Positions 21,401 to 22,659 of a DNA stretch of 22,659 nucleotides are shown here, in pieces. The notes below the pieces were generated by a model. The model saw only the letters and a list, made by a program, of their open reading frames with translations, made no database searches and was not told the DNA's origin. The DNA comes from GCA-2718595 sp963935005. GTDB taxonomy: Bacteria > Gemmatimonadota > Gemmatimonadetes > Longimicrobiales > Gaopeijiaceae. The stretch spans positions 1 through 22,659 of the forward strand of contig CAWWAX010000018.1 in the NCBI GenBank assembly GCA_963935005.1, read 5' to 3'. Position 1 is the stretch's first letter; every line of letters begins with the position of its first letter. Position numbers and translations under genes: made by a program.

Positions 21401-21424
21401 ATGATTACGTTAGGACGTAATCAT
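21401..21424. promoter_or_regulatory. Perfect 10-bp dyad just upstream of the plsC -35
   Basis: ATGATTACGT (21401-21410), loop TAGG, then ACGTAATCAT (21415-21424): perfect 10-bp arms. It ends 8 bp upstream of the plsC -35 and 53 bp downstream of the XRE stop. It could be an activator or repressor site, or an RNA hairpin ending the XRE transcript, but no T-tract follows. The rest of the 163-bp interval holds only the promoter and the second dyad. Confidence 0.5.
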
Positions 21425-21476
21425 CACAAATGACTGGTATGCGGTACTAGTACAAACCTAGACGACCACAATGAAC

Positions 21477-21926
21477 CTAGTCGTTCAGGTGATTGGGCCT
21501 GGAGCCTAGAAATGGGACGGATTCGCTATCCGCTTCCTCAGATTTACTACTCAGACCTCTCGCTACCTCAGCTGTACGGGTCGCTTCCCTAACAACTGCA
21601 AGAGGCTCAGTACGTCCAGCGACCAAGTTCACCACATCCTCGGAGACTTCTCCGGCCAGAATCTTACTGGCTGCTTCGATCCGTGCCTCATCATTCCCCT
21701 GACCAACAGCCATAGGTCCAGAGCCCGTTAACAGCCAATGGCCACTGACTCCAAGCACGTTTGGAATCTGTACCATCGTCGCCGCCGTGGGTGCTGTTCT
21801 ACCAGCCTCCCAGTCGCTAATCCTAGAGCCGGCTCCCAATCCTAATGCCTTGGCAAGCACGCCCTGGGTCATCCCTGCTCTTTGCCGTGCCACTCCAAGA
21901 CGTGTGGCAAGAGTAGACTCAATCAT
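21477..21926 (-). CDS. XRE-family helix-turn-helix transcriptional regulator
   Basis: 149 aa. Residues about 7-66 form a Cro/C1-type HTH: LATRLGVARQRAGMTQGVLA, then KALGLGAGSRISDWEAGRTAPTAATMV and NVLGVSGHWLLTG, with T20-Q21 at the usual start of helix 2 and the recognition helix around GSRISDWEAGR. The C-terminal part (about 80-149) is polar and helical with no recognised domain, perhaps for oligomerisation. No inducer-binding or peptidase domain is present. The ATG is preceded by AAAGGATCAAGAG. It has its own near-consensus promoter, with a 9-bp dyad overlapping the -35 that suggests autoregulation, and lies upstream of plsC on the same strand, so plsC or the methyltransferase could be targets. 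Phage-type repressors are an alternative source. Confidence 0.88.
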   Translation of the reverse strand: MIESTLATRLGVARQRAGMTQGVLAKALGLGAGSRISDWEAGRTAPTAATMVQIPNVLGVSGHWLLTGSGPMAVGQGNDEARIEAASKILAGEVSEDVVNLVAGRTEPLAVVREATRTAEVARGLSSKSEEADSESVPFLGSRPNHLND

Positions 21927-21973
21927 CTCTTGATCCTTTGCCCTATATGATCAACTAATTCCATATGCTTTTT

Positions 21974-22002
21974 ATTGTATGTATAAGGTGGTTTTATGAC
22001 AA
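21974..22002 (-). promoter_or_regulatory. XRE gene promoter (sigma70-like)
   Basis: TTGTCA (21997-22002) and TACAAT (21974-21979), separated by exactly 17 bp, are each one base from consensus. The transcription start would be near 21967, giving a leader of about 40 nt before the XRE ATG. The -35 overlaps one arm of the dyad at 21993-22034. Confidence 0.6.
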
Positions 22003-22034
22003 GGTTTTTTACGATTCCAACGTGCTGTCATAAA
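21993..22034. promoter_or_regulatory. Spaced 9-bp dyad, candidate XRE autoregulatory operator
   Basis: TTTATGACA (21993-22001) and TGTCATAAA (22026-22034) are perfect inverted 9-bp arms separated by 24 bp, with centres 33 bp apart, about three helical turns on the same DNA face. One arm overlaps the XRE -35 box. This arrangement suits a dimeric or looping repressor; binding by the adjacent XRE protein is inferred. Confidence 0.5.
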
Positions 22035-22039
22035 CTTGT

Positions 22040-22659
22040 TTAAAAAGGCAGCCTTTCCCTTGCGTAACCACGGGGAATATTGAAGTGCATTCCAACCTCG
22101 AAGCTTAGGTTGTTGGCACGAGAGTGACGCATGTTATCAACCTTAACCGTTCCGTCGTCATAAAGACCGAGGTCTCCCTTGACCATATACTTCCGAGTTC
22201 CATGATACTGGTAGGCGAACCCTAAATTCATGCCGATGACCTCGCTGAAGTGGTAGCGCAAGCCTCCTCCAGTTCGGGCAGAAATCCCCCAGTCACTGTG
22301 GTAGTTTTCGCTACAGTAGTCACCTGTATTACCCTCATTACAAAGCCAGTCTAATCCCAAACTCGTGTAGAATACTGACGGACCTGCTGTGGCAAAAAGA
22401 TAGGGCTGGGCCGGTCCATGACTGATGGTCCACTCCGGGCCGATTCCGAACTGAAAAGTCCCGTTGGTAATAGCCATATTTCCTTTCATCCAGCAGGGCG
22501 TGGTAAGACAAGTTGGATGGTGCGATCTATCGTAGACGTTTAACGATAGATCGAGACGGGCTCCAAAATTACTGGTCTGCGAGGGCATCCAAGTTATACC
22601 GCTAGTAAACCCCAAACCTCCGCCACTAAGCTCACCGAATTGGCCCAGTCCTTCTGACA
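22040..22659 (-). CDS. Outer-membrane beta-barrel protein, N-terminus beyond the window
   Basis: The reading frame is open to the right edge: codons upstream of 22615 read SEGLGQFGELSGGGLGFTSG, so the TTG at 22615 is internal and the true start lies outside. About 206 residues are visible. Amphipathic strands rich in Gly and aromatics follow one another (ARLDLSLNVYDR, FQFGIGPEWTIS, PYLFATAGPSVFYTSLGLDW, ISARTGGGLRYHFS, IGMNLGFAYQYHGTRKYM, ANNLSFEVGMHFNIPRGYA), as in OmpA/OprF-like or porin-like barrels. Two Cys pairs (LTTPCW / PTC and WLCNEG / YCSEN) could form disulfides in loops. A hairpin overlaps the stop codon. Family and function are not assigned. Confidence 0.7.
   Translation of the reverse strand, partial: SEGLGQFGELSGGGLGFTSGITWMPSQTSNFGARLDLSLNVYDRSHHPTCLTTPCWMKGNMAITNGTFQFGIGPEWTISHGPAQPYLFATAGPSVFYTSLGLDWLCNEGNTGDYCSENYHSDWGISARTGGGLRYHFSEVIGMNLGFAYQYHGTRKYMVKGDLGLYDDGTVKVDNMRHSRANNLSFEVGMHFNIPRGYARERLPF
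22044..22056 (-). terminator. Small hairpin with T-run at the barrel gene stop
   Basis: On the minus strand AAAGG-CTG-CCTTT is followed directly by TT, so the RNA ends CCTTTTT, with the stop codon TAA immediately after. The stem is short (5-6 bp), so it is a weak intrinsic terminator candidate separating this gene from the XRE promoter. Confidence 0.35.

Noticed and set aside
1..22659. CRISPR arrays, tRNA or rRNA genes, complete insertion sequences
   Set aside because: No spaced direct repeats, cloverleaf-like sequences, rRNA stretches or transposase motifs were seen; the only mobile trace is the integrase fragment.

Overview
The window looks like chromosomal DNA from a Gram-negative-type bacterium with an outer membrane. 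It holds several lipoprotein and Sec signals, three probable outer-membrane beta-barrels, and many secreted hydrolases. The mix of an FG-GAP/LVIVD 'choice-of-anchor B' protein, an S9 peptidase, an S41 peptidase, an NHL-propeller lipoprotein, a penicillin acylase and an N-acyl-D-amino-acid deacylase is typical of marine or soil Gemmatimonadota and related heterotrophs. That assignment is inference from gene content. No rRNA, tRNA or other phylogenetic marker was found, so the phylum is not proven. Hand-counted lines put most genes near 43-50% GC, while sampled lines of the 794-aa gene at 2651-5035 are mostly above 60%.

Layout. 1-121: the 5' end of a secreted protein leaving the window on the minus strand. 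238-1704 (+): a His-rich secreted peptide and a Met/His-rich outer-membrane barrel, probably a metal (copper?) response pair. 1717-5035 (-): a putative operon of the choice-of-anchor B protein, a barrel and a small lipoprotein. 5106-5963 (-): a voltage-gated-type K+ channel with a C-terminal zinc ribbon. 6176-8380 (+): a penicillin-acylase-family lipoprotein. 8410-14208 (-): a four-gene run of S41 peptidase, S9 peptidase, NHL lipoprotein and a membrane-anchored protein. 14295-14597 (-): an orphan N-terminal fragment of a phage-type integrase. 14771-16435 (+): a D-aminoacylase-type amidohydrolase. 16473-16844 (-): a DoxX-like membrane protein, followed by a relic of a second amidohydrolase 3' end at 16920-16997. 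17093-17560 (-): a cyclophilin. 17679-17846 (-): a 55-codon membrane protein. 18022-19370 (+): a YczE-family membrane protein overlapping a Sel1-repeat protein. 19354-21313 (-): a DCC-family thiol protein, a zinc-ribbon methyltransferase and PlsC. 21477-21926 (-): an XRE regulator. 22040 to the window end (-): a partial outer-membrane barrel.

How the genes fit together. The central 6-16 kb is dominated by exported hydrolases of peptide and N-acyl bonds, consistent with scavenging of peptides, N-acylated compounds and D-amino-acid derivatives. The right end is regulatory and envelope-related. The plsC promoter (near-consensus -35/-10) is overlaid by one perfect dyad and immediately preceded by another, and the XRE promoter carries a further dyad reaching into its -35. 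The methyltransferase next to plsC appears to start at a non-canonical codon, because its zinc ribbon lies in frame upstream of any ATG/GTG/TTG.

I found no CRISPR array, no complete mobile element, no RNA gene and no obvious new defence system. The most notable items are the decayed remnants, the double-dyad promoter, the hidden methyltransferase N-terminus and the unannotated small membrane protein.
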